A stretch of DNA of 64,000 nucleotides from JAJPKK01 sp963802745 (GTDB lineage Bacteria > Pseudomonadota > Alphaproteobacteria > Rhizobiales > Xanthobacteraceae): positions 1-64,000 of the forward strand of contig CAWDKL010000002.1 of the NCBI GenBank assembly GCA_963802745.1. The letters run 5' to 3'. A program made the translations under genes and the position numbers. This document shows positions 25,323 to 35,080 of the stretch, piece by piece (within the stretch, counting starts at the first letter, position 1; each line of letters opens with the position of its first letter). Under the pieces are notes generated by a model that saw only the letters and a list, made by a program, of their open reading frames with translations, ran no database searches and had not been told where the DNA came from.

Positions 25323-27048
25323 TGTCGCTGTTTGGGCTATTTGGCTCGGGCAGCGCCGCCCTGGACCTGGCGTCCAATCGTTCTGCCGGTCAAGGTTCCG
25401 AGCGTGACCGATATGCCGTGCCGCGATCGCTCTACCGTCTGCTTGGGCCGAACGTCACCGCAATGATGATCGCCTCGATCCCGGTCGGCATCACGCTTGG
25501 TATTGTCGAGATCGTGACGGCGTCCGTCTTATACGCGGTGCTGGCCACATTCCATTTGGTTGCCGCGACGCCGGTCTCGTCCGCGATCACCTTCGGGTTG
25601 GAACCCGTCACGGCCTTGTTCATCTTCACGATCCTTGCTGCGCTGCTGCGCTACGCCAGCCAGACGCTACCGGCTCTCAGCGATTACGCGCTCACCATGC
25701 GCCTGCGCGAGGCGTTGGTGCGAAGCACCTTGGGCGGCGTCACCGAACGGTCCGTCATGTCGGTGGCGGAGACGTCGCATCTGGTGGCTAACGTGGTCCC
25801 AAGGGGCGGCGAATGTGCGAACGGCATGTCCGCGGTCGCCGCGGCGGTGTGCCTGCTCGGGCTGGTGCTGATCGGACTTATTCGAACGTCCTGGCAGCTG
25901 GCCATCATCGCACTTGGTTTTGGCGCGTCGCTCGCGGTACTGCTGGTAACGTTGCGCAAGTCGTACGGAAAATATGTAGCCTTGATTCATCCGTTTTTCC
26001 AAAAATTCAATAATGCGATGATCCGAGCGGCGAGAAACAATCACTTCCTACGAGTTCACGGTGCCAACCAGCAAGAAGCCGAGATGCTGATTGAGATGTC
26101 TCGGAACAATTTGGTCGCTGCCAAAAATTATACGCTTCTCTTTGGTCTCAGCTGCAATATACCGGCTCCGGCCGCGGTTTTTGTCGTGGTCGGAGTATTT
26201 TGGCTGAATGCCCGTTTCGGGTTTCTTCCGGTAGAAGGACTTGTCCCGCTGGTTTATCTGCTGTCGCGGACCGGCAGCGGCGTCGCCGAGATCGCGATGG
26301 CGGTCGGCCGCGTGCAGCGGAACTGGCCGTATTTAAAGGACTTGCTCGCGCATACGCGCGATCTCTTCCCCGAAAACGAGCCCCCCATCACCAGCACCGA
26401 CGTGCCTCAGCGATTTCTTCCTCTTGACGTTAAGAGTTTGCGGTTCGGCAGGACTGCGGCGCTGACTTGTCCGGTGAACCTGTCGGCCTGCGGCGGAGAT
26501 GTGGTTTTAATTTCGGGTTCGTCAGGTCGAGGCAAGACGACCCTTGTGATGACGCTGATCGGACTTATTCATCCGATCGGCGGCGCGATTTACTGGGGAG
26601 GCATGCCGATCGACCGGATCGATGCGAAGCGCCTGCGTCGCGTGCTCGGTTACGCGGGCCCGGAACCCTATTTGATCGATTCCGATATTCGAACGAACCT
26701 GCTCTTTGGCATAGAGCCGGGCAGCGTGACGGATGCGGATATTGTACGCGCTTTGCGCCTTGCCAAAGCAGACTTCGTGTTCGATCTGCAAGATGGCCTG
26801 CGGTCATCATTTGCGCGAATTCGGGCGACGGTATTTCCGCCGGGCAAAAGCAGCGGCTGGCGTTGGCGCGGTGTCTGCTGCGGCGGCCGGAGATTCTCCT
26901 CCTCGACGAGGCGACTTCCAACATCGATGAGGCCACCGAAAAGCAGATCATGGACGGATTGAGAGCAACATTTCCGGATCTGCTCATCATCGCCGTCTCG
27001 CACCGCACGTCGCTCCGCCGGTATGCGACGGTGCAAGTGGAGCTGTGA
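25319..27048 (+). CDS. Fused ABC exporter/flippase (membrane domain plus ATPase), two frame breaks near 26803-26820
   Basis: MsbA/PglK-type half-transporter. The membrane domain has several spans from about residue 35 to 320. The ATPase domain follows, with Walker A GSSGRGKTT near residue 400. In the phase of the start, coding runs to 26962 as nonsense after LQDGLR. The ABC signature (GISAGQKQRLALAR), Walker B (PEILLLDEATS) and switch histidine (AVSHR) are in another phase, ending at 27048. Removing one G from GCGGTC (26801-26806) and one T from GAATTC (26817-26822) restores a 575-residue protein. It is the only transporter in the locus and may flip the lipid-linked glycan. Confidence 0.8.
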
Positions 27049-28043
27049 TGGCATCCGGGGTCACCATCATCGCGGAGATCGGTTCCGTGCACGATGGGTC
27101 TCTTGGCAATGCCATGAAACTGATCGAGGCAGCGGCCGCCTGCGGGGCGGATGCGGTCAAGTTTCAAACGCATATTGCGGAAGCTGAAACGCTGCGCGAT
27201 GCACCGGCCCCGCAGTATTTCAACGCCGAACCGCGATTCGACTATTTTCGTCGTACCGGCTTTACGATGGCGCAATGGAAGCAACTCGCGGCCCACTGCG
27301 GCAGAAAGAACGTTACGTTTCTGTCTTCCCCGTTTTCGCTCGAGGCGGTCGATCTGCTCGAGGCGGTTGGCGTCGTCGCCTACAAGATTCCATCGGGCGA
27401 GGTGACCAATTTGCCGTTGTTGGAACGCATCGCGGCGACGGGCAAGCCGGTGTATTTGTCGTCTGGAATGAGCAACTGGCGGGAACTTGACGCTGCTGTA
27501 TCGGTGTTGCGCGGCGGGGGACCCGTCACGGTGCTGCAATGCAGTTCGGCCTATCCCTGCCCGGACGAGCGTGTCGGTCTCAATGTTTTGGGCGCGATGG
27601 CGCGACGGTGGAATATCCCGATCGGCCTGTCAGACCACACTAGCGGCATCGCGGCAGGGATCGCGGCGGTGGCGCTCGGCGCGACCGTGATCGAGAAACA
27701 TTTCGCATTTTCGCGGTTGATGTATGGATCCGACGCTGCCAATGCGACCGAGCCCGATGAGTTCCGCTTGTTCTGCACAAGCATCAAATCGGTCGCCACG
27801 ATGCTCGCCAATCCCGTCGATAAGGATGATCTGTCGCCTTATCGCGAGATGAAACGGGTGTTCGAAAAGAGCATCGTAACCGCTCATGCGGTTTCCGCGG
27901 GCGTCCAGATCAAGCGCGAGGATATTGCTTTCAAAAAGCCAGGAGACGGAATTTCAGCGGCAAATTGGCGCGATGTTTTAGGTCGCGCAGCTCGCCGCAA
28001 TCTGCCGGCCGACCATAAGCTCGGCCAAGACGATCTATTGTAG
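27048..28043 (+). CDS. neuB: N-acetylneuraminate (nonulosonic acid) synthase
   Basis: A 331-residue NeuB-family enzyme that condenses a 6-carbon N-acyl sugar with phosphoenolpyruvate to give a nine-carbon sialic-acid-type sugar. The TIM barrel has IIAEIGSVHDGSL, DAVKFQTH, FLSSPFS, YKIPSGE, YLSSGMSN and SDHTSGIAAGIAAVALGATV-type motifs. A C-terminal SAF/antifreeze-like domain follows (about 275-331, KRVFEKSIVTAHAVSAGVQI). The stop of the ABC gene and this ATG overlap as TGATG. Whether the product is Neu5Ac, legionaminic or another acid cannot be told. Confidence 0.92.
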   Translation: MASGVTIIAEIGSVHDGSLGNAMKLIEAAAACGADAVKFQTHIAEAETLRDAPAPQYFNAEPRFDYFRRTGFTMAQWKQLAAHCGRKNVTFLSSPFSLEAVDLLEAVGVVAYKIPSGEVTNLPLLERIAATGKPVYLSSGMSNWRELDAAVSVLRGGGPVTVLQCSSAYPCPDERVGLNVLGAMARRWNIPIGLSDHTSGIAAGIAAVALGATVIEKHFAFSRLMYGSDAANATEPDEFRLFCTSIKSVATMLANPVDKDDLSPYREMKRVFEKSIVTAHAVSAGVQIKREDIAFKKPGDGISAANWRDVLGRAARRNLPADHKLGQDDLL

Positions 28044-28052
28044 TTTTACCGA

Positions 28053-29202
28053 ATGAGAAAAATCTGCGTCGTCGTCGGCTCGCGCGCCAATTATTCTAGC
28101 ATCAAATCGGCGATGCGTGCGATCGCTGAACACCCGGACCTCGAATTGGCGCTTGTGGTCGGCGCCTCGGCGGTTCTTGACCGGTACGGCAGCGTTGTCG
28201 ATCTGATCGAACGCGACGGGTTCTCCCCTGTCGCGCGCATTCATATGCTGATCGAAGGTGAGACGCCCGCCACCATGGCGAAATCGACGGGACTCGGCTT
28301 GATCGAATTGTCGAGCGTGTTCGATCGTATCAAGCCCGACGTCGTGCTGACCGTGGGCGACCGCTTCGAAACCATGGCGACGACGCTGGCAGCCGCCTAC
28401 ATGAATATTCCGGTTGCTCATACCATGGGAGGGCGAGGTTTCCGGGACGATCGACGAGAGCATTCGTCATGCCGTGACAAAGTTCGCCCACATACATTTT
28501 CCTGCCAGCAGCGATGCTTTAGAGCGGATTATACAACTCGGCGAGCGTCCGGAACACGTGCACCTCGTCGGCTGTCCGCGCATCGACCTCGTTGCCGAGA
28601 TCCTTGCGCAGGACAACGGGGTCGGCGGTGATATCTTTCGCGAGGGTGTTGGACCCAGCTTCAGTCTCGATGGGCCGTTTCTGCTCGTCTCGCAGCATCC
28701 GGTTACGACGGAATACGGAACCGGAGAGGAACAAATCACGGCGACCCTTGAGGCGGCCGAGCAAATCGGTTTGCCGGCCATCGTATTGTGGCCGAACGCG
28801 GACGCGGGCTCCGAAGACATTGCCCGCGGCATGCGCAAGTGGCGCGAACACGGCCGCGCGGGGCATATGCATTTCTTCAAGAATTTGCCGGTCGATACCT
28901 ACGTGCGGCTGCTGCGACGCGCCGCGTGCCTGGTCGGCAATTCGTCGAGTGGAATCCGGGAAGGGGCGTTTATCGGGACCCCGGTCGTCAACGTAGGCTC
29001 GCGCCAGAGCGGTCGGCAACGTGGGCATAACGTGCTGGACGTGGCTTCTGACCGCGGCAGCATTAAGGACGGACTCGCGCGTCAGATCGCTCATGGACGC
29101 TATGCGATGGATGCCATCTACGGTGATGGACACGCCGGCGAGCGGATTGCCGCAATACTCGCGACTGAACACGTCAACGTCCAGAAGCAAATCACATATT
29201 AG
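28053..29202 (+). CDS. neuC: Hydrolysing UDP-GlcNAc-type 2-epimerase (NeuC-like); frameshift near 28433
   Basis: GT-B fold epimerase/hydrolase. The first part begins RKICVVVGSRANYSSIKSAM and reads to NIPVAHTMGG. The second part continues GEVSGTIDESIRHAVTKFAH, then LVSQHPVTTEYG, VLWPNADAGS and LVGNSSSGIREG. The two are one base out of phase. Deleting one G of GGGAGGG around 28428-28434 restores the NeuC signature HTMGGEVSGTIDESIRHA and a 382-residue protein. It should release UDP and give the ManNAc-like substrate of the adjacent NeuB. Confidence 0.88.
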
Positions 29203-29210
29203 GGTGTAAT

Positions 29211-30038
29211 TTGAAGTCCTTGACCCCAGACGTCCCCGGCGCACCATCTTCAACTGAATGGGTCCAGGGAATAGCCGGCCCATTAGATGAAGTAGCCGGA
29301 TTAATTCTCGATCATCAATTGGTCGATCAATGGGTGGATGGCGCGATATTTCCTTGCGAGTTGGCGTTCTTCTTGGCTACGTGCCGGATGCGGCATGTTG
29401 AGGCGATTATCGAATCCGGTCGGCAGGATGGGTACTCTACCCTGGTTTTAGGATACTTTGCGCAGCGATATAATGTGAGCATCTACTCGATCGACAGGGA
29501 GATCGACCGCGATCGCGCCCAGCGCTGCCGCAAGCGGCTGCAGGGGCTTCCGGTCCAGCTGCTGGTCGGCGATGCCTACGATTTGGTCGGCCGCCAACTC
29601 GATTTGCTTGACGATCGAACGACTGCCTTGCTTATCGACGGCCCAAAGGGGTGGGCAGCGTTGTCCATGATCGGGGCCGCTATGCGGCCCGGCGTTGCTG
29701 TCTTTGCGTTGCACAACTTAATCGGCGATCAACTGGAGCGGGTGACGCAATTCGGAGGCCGGCGATACGAGGATTGCCCTGCGTCAGGATGCGCTGCGTG
29801 GCAGGAATTGTGTCGCCGGGAGACCGCGCATGCTGCGGGCCTGATAGCTCGGGGCAATACGCCATCCACGCTCGGCGTAGCGAGCGTAGATGCAAAGCAA
29901 CGCGGCCGTATCGCCCATTCGTTCAATGTCGAATTTGGACTGCATCAACCTGATGTTGTGCGCCTAGTCTGGCACATGGGCCTTTACCGGTGGGTGCCCC
30001 GACTTTACGATATCTCCTACCGGTTGTTTCGGCGGTAA
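29211..30038 (+). CDS. SAM-dependent methyltransferase-like protein
   Basis: A 275-residue protein with a Rossmann-type methyltransferase layout. AIIESGRQDGYSTLVLGYFA stands where motif I is expected, VSIYSIDREIDRD is the acidic second strand, and a later TALLIDGPKGW resembles motif IV. The glycine-rich motif is imperfect, so activity is uncertain; a TylF/FkbM-like relationship is possible. It has a TTG start at 29211 preceded by AGGGTG. It ends the first part of the locus: 175 gene-free bases with a promoter follow. Confidence 0.65.
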   Translation: MKSLTPDVPGAPSSTEWVQGIAGPLDEVAGLILDHQLVDQWVDGAIFPCELAFFLATCRMRHVEAIIESGRQDGYSTLVLGYFAQRYNVSIYSIDREIDRDRAQRCRKRLQGLPVQLLVGDAYDLVGRQLDLLDDRTTALLIDGPKGWAALSMIGAAMRPGVAVFALHNLIGDQLERVTQFGGRRYEDCPASGCAAWQELCRRETAHAAGLIARGNTPSTLGVASVDAKQRGRIAHSFNVEFGLHQPDVVRLVWHMGLYRWVPRLYDISYRLFRR

Positions 30039-30121
30039 CGTCTGTTGACTCAGAGAATCGGGTTTCTACACATTGGGACTCCACACCATACAGGAAAGGT
30101 TTCTTCTCGGTATCTTCCCTG

Positions 30122-30149
30122 TTGCAAGACAGTAACCTTCCAGCATAAT
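30122..30149 (+). promoter_or_regulatory. Internal promoter before rfbF
   Basis: TTGCAA at 30122-30127 and CATAAT at 30144-30149 are separated by 16 bases, within a markedly AT-rich gap (30039-30213). They lie about 65 bases before the rfbF start. This suggests that the CDP-sugar genes form a separate transcription unit. Confidence 0.5.
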
Positions 30150-30213
30150 CCAAATATTAATCTCGCGGGGAACGTTGGGAAATGAAACGGCGCAAAGTGC
30201 AAAGCAGCTTACG

Positions 30214-30987
30214 ATGAAGGTTGCCATTCTTGCAGGAGGGCGGGGTACGCGGCTCGCGGAGGATACCGCCACGACGCCGAAGCCCATGGTCGAGATCGGT
30301 GGGCGGCCGATTTTATGGCACATCATGAAAATCTATGGTGCCCAGGGCTTTAATGAATTTGTGGTCTTGCTGGGTTATAAAGGGGAAGTTATCAAGCGCT
30401 ATTTTGCCGAATACGCGAATATTGCAAGTGATTTGAGCATCGACTTCAAGGCGGGGGTGGTGGAGCGACAGTTTACATCTGAAACGGTTGATTGGCGGGT
30501 TCACCTCGTCAACACCGGGGCGGACACCAACACGGGTGGGCGGGTTGAACGGGCCGCGCATCTTCTCGGATCCGAACCGTTCATGCTGACCTATGGCGAC
30601 GGCGTCGCCGATATCGACTTGCGTGCCCTGCTTGCTTGCCACCGCAGCAGCGGCGCCTCGGCCACCATCACTGCGGTTCATCCGCCGGCGAGGTTCGGCG
30701 AGGTTCGGTTTTCCGGGGACCGCGTGACAAGTTTTGCCGAGAAAGCCCAGACCAGCGAGGGTTGGATCAATGGTGGCTTTATGGTTTGTGAACCGAAAAT
30801 ATTGAGCATGTTGAGAGGCGATTCGGCGGTTCTTGAAATTGATGGCCTTGAGGCTTTGGCGCGCTCCGGGGAACTTGGCGCATACCGTCATTCTGGATAC
30901 TGGCAGTGCATGGATACGCTCCGCGATAAGAACCATCTTAATGCGCTGTGGAACTCCGGCAGCGCGCCGTGGAAGCGCTGGACGTGA
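30214..30987 (+). CDS. rfbF: Glucose-1-phosphate cytidylyltransferase
   Basis: A 257-residue nucleotidyltransferase. KVAILAGGRGTRL binds the nucleotide, TTPKPMVEIGGRPILWHIMK is the RfbF-type signature, TYGDGVADID carries the metal aspartate and NGGFMVCEPK is the late motif. It makes CDP-glucose from CTP and glucose-1-phosphate, the entry point to CDP-linked 6-deoxysugars. I chose the ATG at 30214, where the conserved strand begins; an in-frame TTG at 30175 would add 13 residues. The last bases overlap the next gene (GTGA). Confidence 0.92.
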   Translation: MKVAILAGGRGTRLAEDTATTPKPMVEIGGRPILWHIMKIYGAQGFNEFVVLLGYKGEVIKRYFAEYANIASDLSIDFKAGVVERQFTSETVDWRVHLVNTGADTNTGGRVERAAHLLGSEPFMLTYGDGVADIDLRALLACHRSSGASATITAVHPPARFGEVRFSGDRVTSFAEKAQTSEGWINGGFMVCEPKILSMLRGDSAVLEIDGLEALARSGELGAYRHSGYWQCMDTLRDKNHLNALWNSGSAPWKRWT

Positions 30988-31982
30988 CCGAGGTCGCAAA
31001 GCATGAATTTTGGTGTGATCGGCCGGTCCTGATAACCGGTGCGACCGGCCTTCTCGGTGGCTGGATGACGCGGCGGCTCGTCAACCTGGGGGCGGACGTC
31101 GTATGTCTGGTCCGCGATTGGGTTCCCGCTAGCTTGCTGTTGTCGGGAGATACGGTCGATCGGGTCAAAATCGTGCGCGGTGACGTGAATGACCAAGCAT
31201 CCCTGGAACGCATACTGTCCGAATATGAGATCGATACCGTCGAACACCTTGCCGCGCAGACCATCGTCGGTGTCGCGCTGCATGCTCCGGCAGCGACATT
31301 CGAGACCAATGTCGGCGGAACTTGGCGACTGCTGGAGGCGTGCAGGCGGGTCGGGGTCAAGCACATAGTATTGGCATCGTCTGACAAGGCCTATGGCGAG
31401 CAGGACAATCTTCCATATGATGAAAGTATGCCGCTAAACGGGCGTCACCCCTACGACGCGAGCAAGTCCTGCGCCGACATCATCGCCCAAACCTATGCCA
31501 ACACTTATGGGATGAGCCTCGCCGTGACCCGATGCGGTAACTTTTTTGGCGGCGGCGATCTAAATTGGAATCGTTTGTTCCCCGGCACGATTCGATCGAT
31601 TTTGCGCGGTAAACCGCCAATAATCCGTTCGGATGGAACCTTCATTCGAGATTATATTTATATCGAGGATGCGGTCGAAGCCTATCTGGATCTTTCGGAG
31701 GCTCTTGCGGAGCGGCCGGAGCTGTCAGGCCATGCGTTTAACTTTTCCACCGAATCGCCACTCAGCGCGTTGGCGATTGTAAACCTTATTTCTAAAGTCA
31801 TGCAGTCTCCGCTCAAACCTTATATCCGGAACGATGCGCATAGTGAAATCCCCCACCAATATCTTAACTCGAAGAAGGCGCGCGACGTTCTAAAGTGGAG
31901 CCCGGTGTTTCCCATGGACGAGGCTGTGAACCGAACAGTCAATTGGTACCGGCAGTATTTTTCACAGCGAGAAGCAGTATGA
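30984..31982 (+). CDS. rfbG: CDP-glucose 4,6-dehydratase-like SDR enzyme
   Basis: A 332-residue extended SDR. HEFWCDRPVLITGATGLLGG near the start, with the FW typical of RfbG, is followed by EHLAAQTIV, LASSDKAYGEQ and an active-site YDASK. RCGNFFGGGDLNWNRLFPG and DGTFIRDYIYIEDA follow. Together with RfbF it should give CDP-4-keto-6-deoxyglucose. Some members of this subgroup act on other nucleotide sugars, so the name rests partly on the rfbF neighbour. It has a GTG start at 30984 and an ATGA junction with the next gene. Confidence 0.85.
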   Translation: MTEVAKHEFWCDRPVLITGATGLLGGWMTRRLVNLGADVVCLVRDWVPASLLLSGDTVDRVKIVRGDVNDQASLERILSEYEIDTVEHLAAQTIVGVALHAPAATFETNVGGTWRLLEACRRVGVKHIVLASSDKAYGEQDNLPYDESMPLNGRHPYDASKSCADIIAQTYANTYGMSLAVTRCGNFFGGGDLNWNRLFPGTIRSILRGKPPIIRSDGTFIRDYIYIEDAVEAYLDLSEALAERPELSGHAFNFSTESPLSALAIVNLISKVMQSPLKPYIRNDAHSEIPHQYLNSKKARDVLKWSPVFPMDEAVNRTVNWYRQYFSQREAV

Positions 31983-33202
31983 GTACTGATCTGCCGCTTT
32001 GCGACCAAGCTTTGATACCAATCCTCGCGCTTGGGCAGCTTCCCCTAGCGAACGCCCTGGTCGCCGAAGCCAAGCTATCGTGTCCGGAGCCGCGATTTCC
32101 TCTCACGCTTGCATTTTGCGAACCCTTGGCTTTGGTGCAGCTGGTGGAGCGCGTGCCGCCGGAAGACCTGTTTCGCGAGTATCCTTATTTCACCTCGGTG
32201 GCGGCCGGGGCTGTCCTTCATGCCAAGGCGATCGTGGACCGAATGGTTCGCGCTCGAAATCTGACACCAAAATCGCTCGTCATCGAAATTGCAAGCAATG
32301 ATGGTTACCTGCTCCAACACTACAAGGGGCATGATATCCCGGTGCTCGGCATCGAACCGGCCACGAACGTCGCCAGGGTTGCGGAGGTGGAGCGCGGGAT
32401 ACCGACGCTCGTTGCATTCTTCGACGAAGCGCTGGGCGCAAGGCTTGCCTCCGAGGGACGCTCGGCCGCGGTGATTCATGCCAACAACGTTTTGGCCCAT
32501 GTCCCAGACCCAATTGGGTTCCTGCGAGGCGTTGCGCTGCTGTTGGCGGGACAAGGGATTGCCGTTATCGAAGTGCCGTACGTTAAGGATATGTTAGACC
32601 AAGTCGCCTTCGACACGATTTATCACGAACACATCTTTTATTACTCGTTCACCTCGGTGAGCCGGATATGCGCGCGCTCCGGACTTTGCATTGTGGATGT
32701 GGAGCGGCTCGCCGTCCATGGTGGCAGCTTGCGGATTTTCCTGAGCAGAGCCGGAGAGGCGGTGGCGAGCGAAGCCGTCGCCGCGCTGCTTGCCGAGGAA
32801 GCCGGATGGGGCGTTCAGGAATGGTCGGCCTATGCGACATTTGCCGAGCAAGTCGAGGCATTGAGGATCGAACTGCGGAAGACTCTGATCGGAGCAAAGC
32901 AAGCCGGACAGGCTATTGCCGCGTATGGGGCGTCGGCCAAGGGAACCACGTTGCTAAATTATTGCGGCATTGATGGCAGCCTGGTGGACTTCGTGGTCAA
33001 CAAGAGCCCGCATAAGCAGGGATTATATACCCCGGGTACACATCTGCCAATTCTGCGAACCGAAGCTCTGATGGACCGCCGGCCCGATCTGGTACTGCTC
33101 TTGGCATGGAATCTGGCAGACGAGATTCTTCAGCAGGAAAGCGAATATCGGAGAAGCGGTGGCAAATTCATCATCCCGGTGCCCAGCGTCCAGATTGTAT
33201 AG
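31979..33202 (+). CDS. C-methyltransferase family protein lacking the N-terminal zinc cysteines
   Basis: A 407-residue protein homologous in layout to the one at 19873. It has IPILALGQLPLANALV, SAM motif EIASNDGYLL (103-112), FDTIYHEHIFYYS, VHGGSLRIF, AYGASAKGTTLLNY and LLLAWNLADEI. The paired CxxC motifs that normally bind zinc are absent; only Cys8, Cys35 and Cys47 remain in that part. It probably adds a methyl branch at C3 of the RfbFG product. Loss of the zinc site may alter folding or specificity. Confidence 0.83.
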   Translation: MSTDLPLCDQALIPILALGQLPLANALVAEAKLSCPEPRFPLTLAFCEPLALVQLVERVPPEDLFREYPYFTSVAAGAVLHAKAIVDRMVRARNLTPKSLVIEIASNDGYLLQHYKGHDIPVLGIEPATNVARVAEVERGIPTLVAFFDEALGARLASEGRSAAVIHANNVLAHVPDPIGFLRGVALLLAGQGIAVIEVPYVKDMLDQVAFDTIYHEHIFYYSFTSVSRICARSGLCIVDVERLAVHGGSLRIFLSRAGEAVASEAVAALLAEEAGWGVQEWSAYATFAEQVEALRIELRKTLIGAKQAGQAIAAYGASAKGTTLLNYCGIDGSLVDFVVNKSPHKQGLYTPGTHLPILRTEALMDRRPDLVLLLAWNLADEILQQESEYRRSGGKFIIPVPSVQIV

Positions 33203-33206
33203 GAAA

Positions 33207-34535
33207 ATGGAAGTGAACAACTCCAAGCCTTTTTTTTCCATTGTTATCCCTACGACGCGGCCGCATTGCCTAAAGTTCTCGTTGGCAAGTGCTCTCGCTC
33301 AAACGTTCACGGATTTCGAAGTCGTCATCTCCCACAATGTGGCATCCAACGCGGCTTCACTTGATTGGCTGCCCGCCGATCCGCGGATACGATATGTGCG
33401 CCCGCCCGATCTATTGGCGCAGCACGACCATTGGGATTTCGCGCTAGCGCATGCGCGCGGCCGATGGCAACTGCTGGTCGGGGACGACGATGCCATCGCT
33501 CCGTCCCTGCTGTCGATCGCCGCCGAGGTGACCGAACGTTTTCCCAGCATCCCGATCGTCTATTGGCCCTGGTGCGGCTTTGTCAACTCGCAGTGGCCGG
33601 AACCCAATATGGCGGGTCTGGCAAGCGTACCGGCTTATACGGCAGGCATCGAGGTGACCGATTGCAAGGATTATCTTCATCTTTTGTTTGAGATGGACCC
33701 AAGGAAAATAAACCGGATGAAGCGGCTTCTGCCGAGCATTATGCGGGGGATGTACCGCGATGATCTTGTGGAAAAAGTTCGACAAAAAACGGGAGGGCGG
33801 CTTTGCAAAGAGTGGACGCCGGACTATTCCGCAGCGGCTCATGTCCTGCCGCTTGCCGATGAAATGCTTTTGATCGATATTCCCTTGCTTACCCTGGGTA
33901 GCACCAGGGATTCCATGGCGGCGACCTATGCCGGGGCCAAGGAGTTTTATGCCGATAATTTTGAACGCGCGGGCAGGCCAAAATACCGGCATATTCCGAT
34001 CCAATCGAAAGCACACTCGCGCCCGCTCATTGCGGAAACGCTGATGATAGCCCGAGAGACATTGCCCGAAGAGCTGGACGGTTTCACGGTCAACTTGCCG
34101 TCCTTTCTCAACTGGCATCATGCCGGCTTGATGGAAATGAAGGCGCTGGACCGCGACGTGACGCGCGATGAAGCCGAATTCGAAGAGGTTGTAGCGCGGC
34201 TTGACCCCAAGATGAGATCGGCGCTTGAGCGGTTGCAGGTGGGCTCGACCCGATCAGTCCCAGGGCCCGCTGCGCAGCACTTCCTAACAGCGGCCGCCAC
34301 CTCGCTGGTACGCCGAGCGCTCAATGTCACCGCCGGTCGAAATACGTTGGCTGATCCGCTTGCCCGGCTCGCGATGAAGGCTTACGGAACAAGTTTCATC
34401 TACCCCAGAGGGTCGGTAACTGATATTCAGACGTTCGTTGCTTGGGCAGGGTCTCTATTTGCGCGACCTAATTGGGACCAAGTGACAGTCAATCGCCGCG
34501 AGCAATTGCTTAGCTGTAACTGGACGCTGAATTGA
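33207..34535 (+). CDS. Family 2-type glycosyltransferase
   Basis: A 442-residue GT-A enzyme. FFSIVIPTTRPHCLKFSLAS starts the nucleotide-binding fold, TFTDFEVVISHN follows, and LLVGDDDAI supplies the DxD-type metal site. The long C-terminal part (about 250-442) is unassigned. It probably transfers one sugar of the repeat unit. The ATG at 33207 is preceded by AGGAAA. Its end overlaps the RmlC-type epimerase start (TTGA). Confidence 0.85.
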   Translation: MEVNNSKPFFSIVIPTTRPHCLKFSLASALAQTFTDFEVVISHNVASNAASLDWLPADPRIRYVRPPDLLAQHDHWDFALAHARGRWQLLVGDDDAIAPSLLSIAAEVTERFPSIPIVYWPWCGFVNSQWPEPNMAGLASVPAYTAGIEVTDCKDYLHLLFEMDPRKINRMKRLLPSIMRGMYRDDLVEKVRQKTGGRLCKEWTPDYSAAAHVLPLADEMLLIDIPLLTLGSTRDSMAATYAGAKEFYADNFERAGRPKYRHIPIQSKAHSRPLIAETLMIARETLPEELDGFTVNLPSFLNWHHAGLMEMKALDRDVTRDEAEFEEVVARLDPKMRSALERLQVGSTRSVPGPAAQHFLTAAATSLVRRALNVTAGRNTLADPLARLAMKAYGTSFIYPRGSVTDIQTFVAWAGSLFARPNWDQVTVNRREQLLSCNWTLN

Positions 34536-35068
34536 TTTTCACCCCCACACGTCTGGAAGGGGTGTTTCATATCATTCCCGATCGCCAAACAAATTCGCGT
34601 GGATACTTTGCCCGTGTATTCTGCCAGCGGGAGTTTGCAGAACACGGGTTGCATACGCAGTATCGGCAACATGCAATATCTCATAATGAGACAAGCGGAA
34701 CTTTGCGCGGGCTGCACTTCCAACGGCATCCGGATGCTGAGATCAAGTTGATACAATGTGTCCGCGGGATCGTGTTTGATGTTGTGGTTGATGTGCGGCG
34801 CGGATCACCCAGCTTCGGCAAATGGCTAAGCTTCACGTTGTCGGCGCAAAATGGAGATATGCTATACGTGCCGGAAGGCTGCGCCCACGGCTTTCAAACG
34901 TTAAGCGACGATGCGATGGTGCATTACTGCATTTCAACGGAATATAACGTGCAATCAAGTTCCGGGATTCGGTGGAACGATCCGAAACTTGGGATTATTT
35001 GGCCGCGGCCGGTTACCGTTATCAGCGAGCGGGATCGAACGCTTCCCGGTTTAGAAGCCCTAATGTAG
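34532..35068 (+). CDS. rfbC: dTDP-4-dehydrorhamnose 3,5-epimerase family protein
   Basis: A 178-residue cupin. It shows RGYFARVFCQREFAEHGL, the active-site histidine in GTLRGLHFQRHP, KLIQCVRGIVFDVVVDVRR and YVPEGCAHGFQTL. The fold epimerises C3 and/or C5 of 4-keto-6-deoxysugar nucleotides. No rmlA, rmlB or rmlD is nearby, and an rfbF/rfbG pair lies upstream. It therefore more likely works on the CDP-sugar than in rhamnose synthesis. It has a TTG start at 34532. Confidence 0.87.
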   Translation: MIFTPTRLEGVFHIIPDRQTNSRGYFARVFCQREFAEHGLHTQYRQHAISHNETSGTLRGLHFQRHPDAEIKLIQCVRGIVFDVVVDVRRGSPSFGKWLSFTLSAQNGDMLYVPEGCAHGFQTLSDDAMVHYCISTEYNVQSSSGIRWNDPKLGIIWPRPVTVISERDRTLPGLEALM

Positions 35069-35080
35069 GGTGTCGGCGCG

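Noticed and set aside
26801..26822. Programmed ribosomal frameshifting in the ABC exporter
   Set aside because: Two separate shifts in the same direction are needed, there is no slippery heptamer or pseudoknot, and similar single-base breaks occur in unrelated genes.
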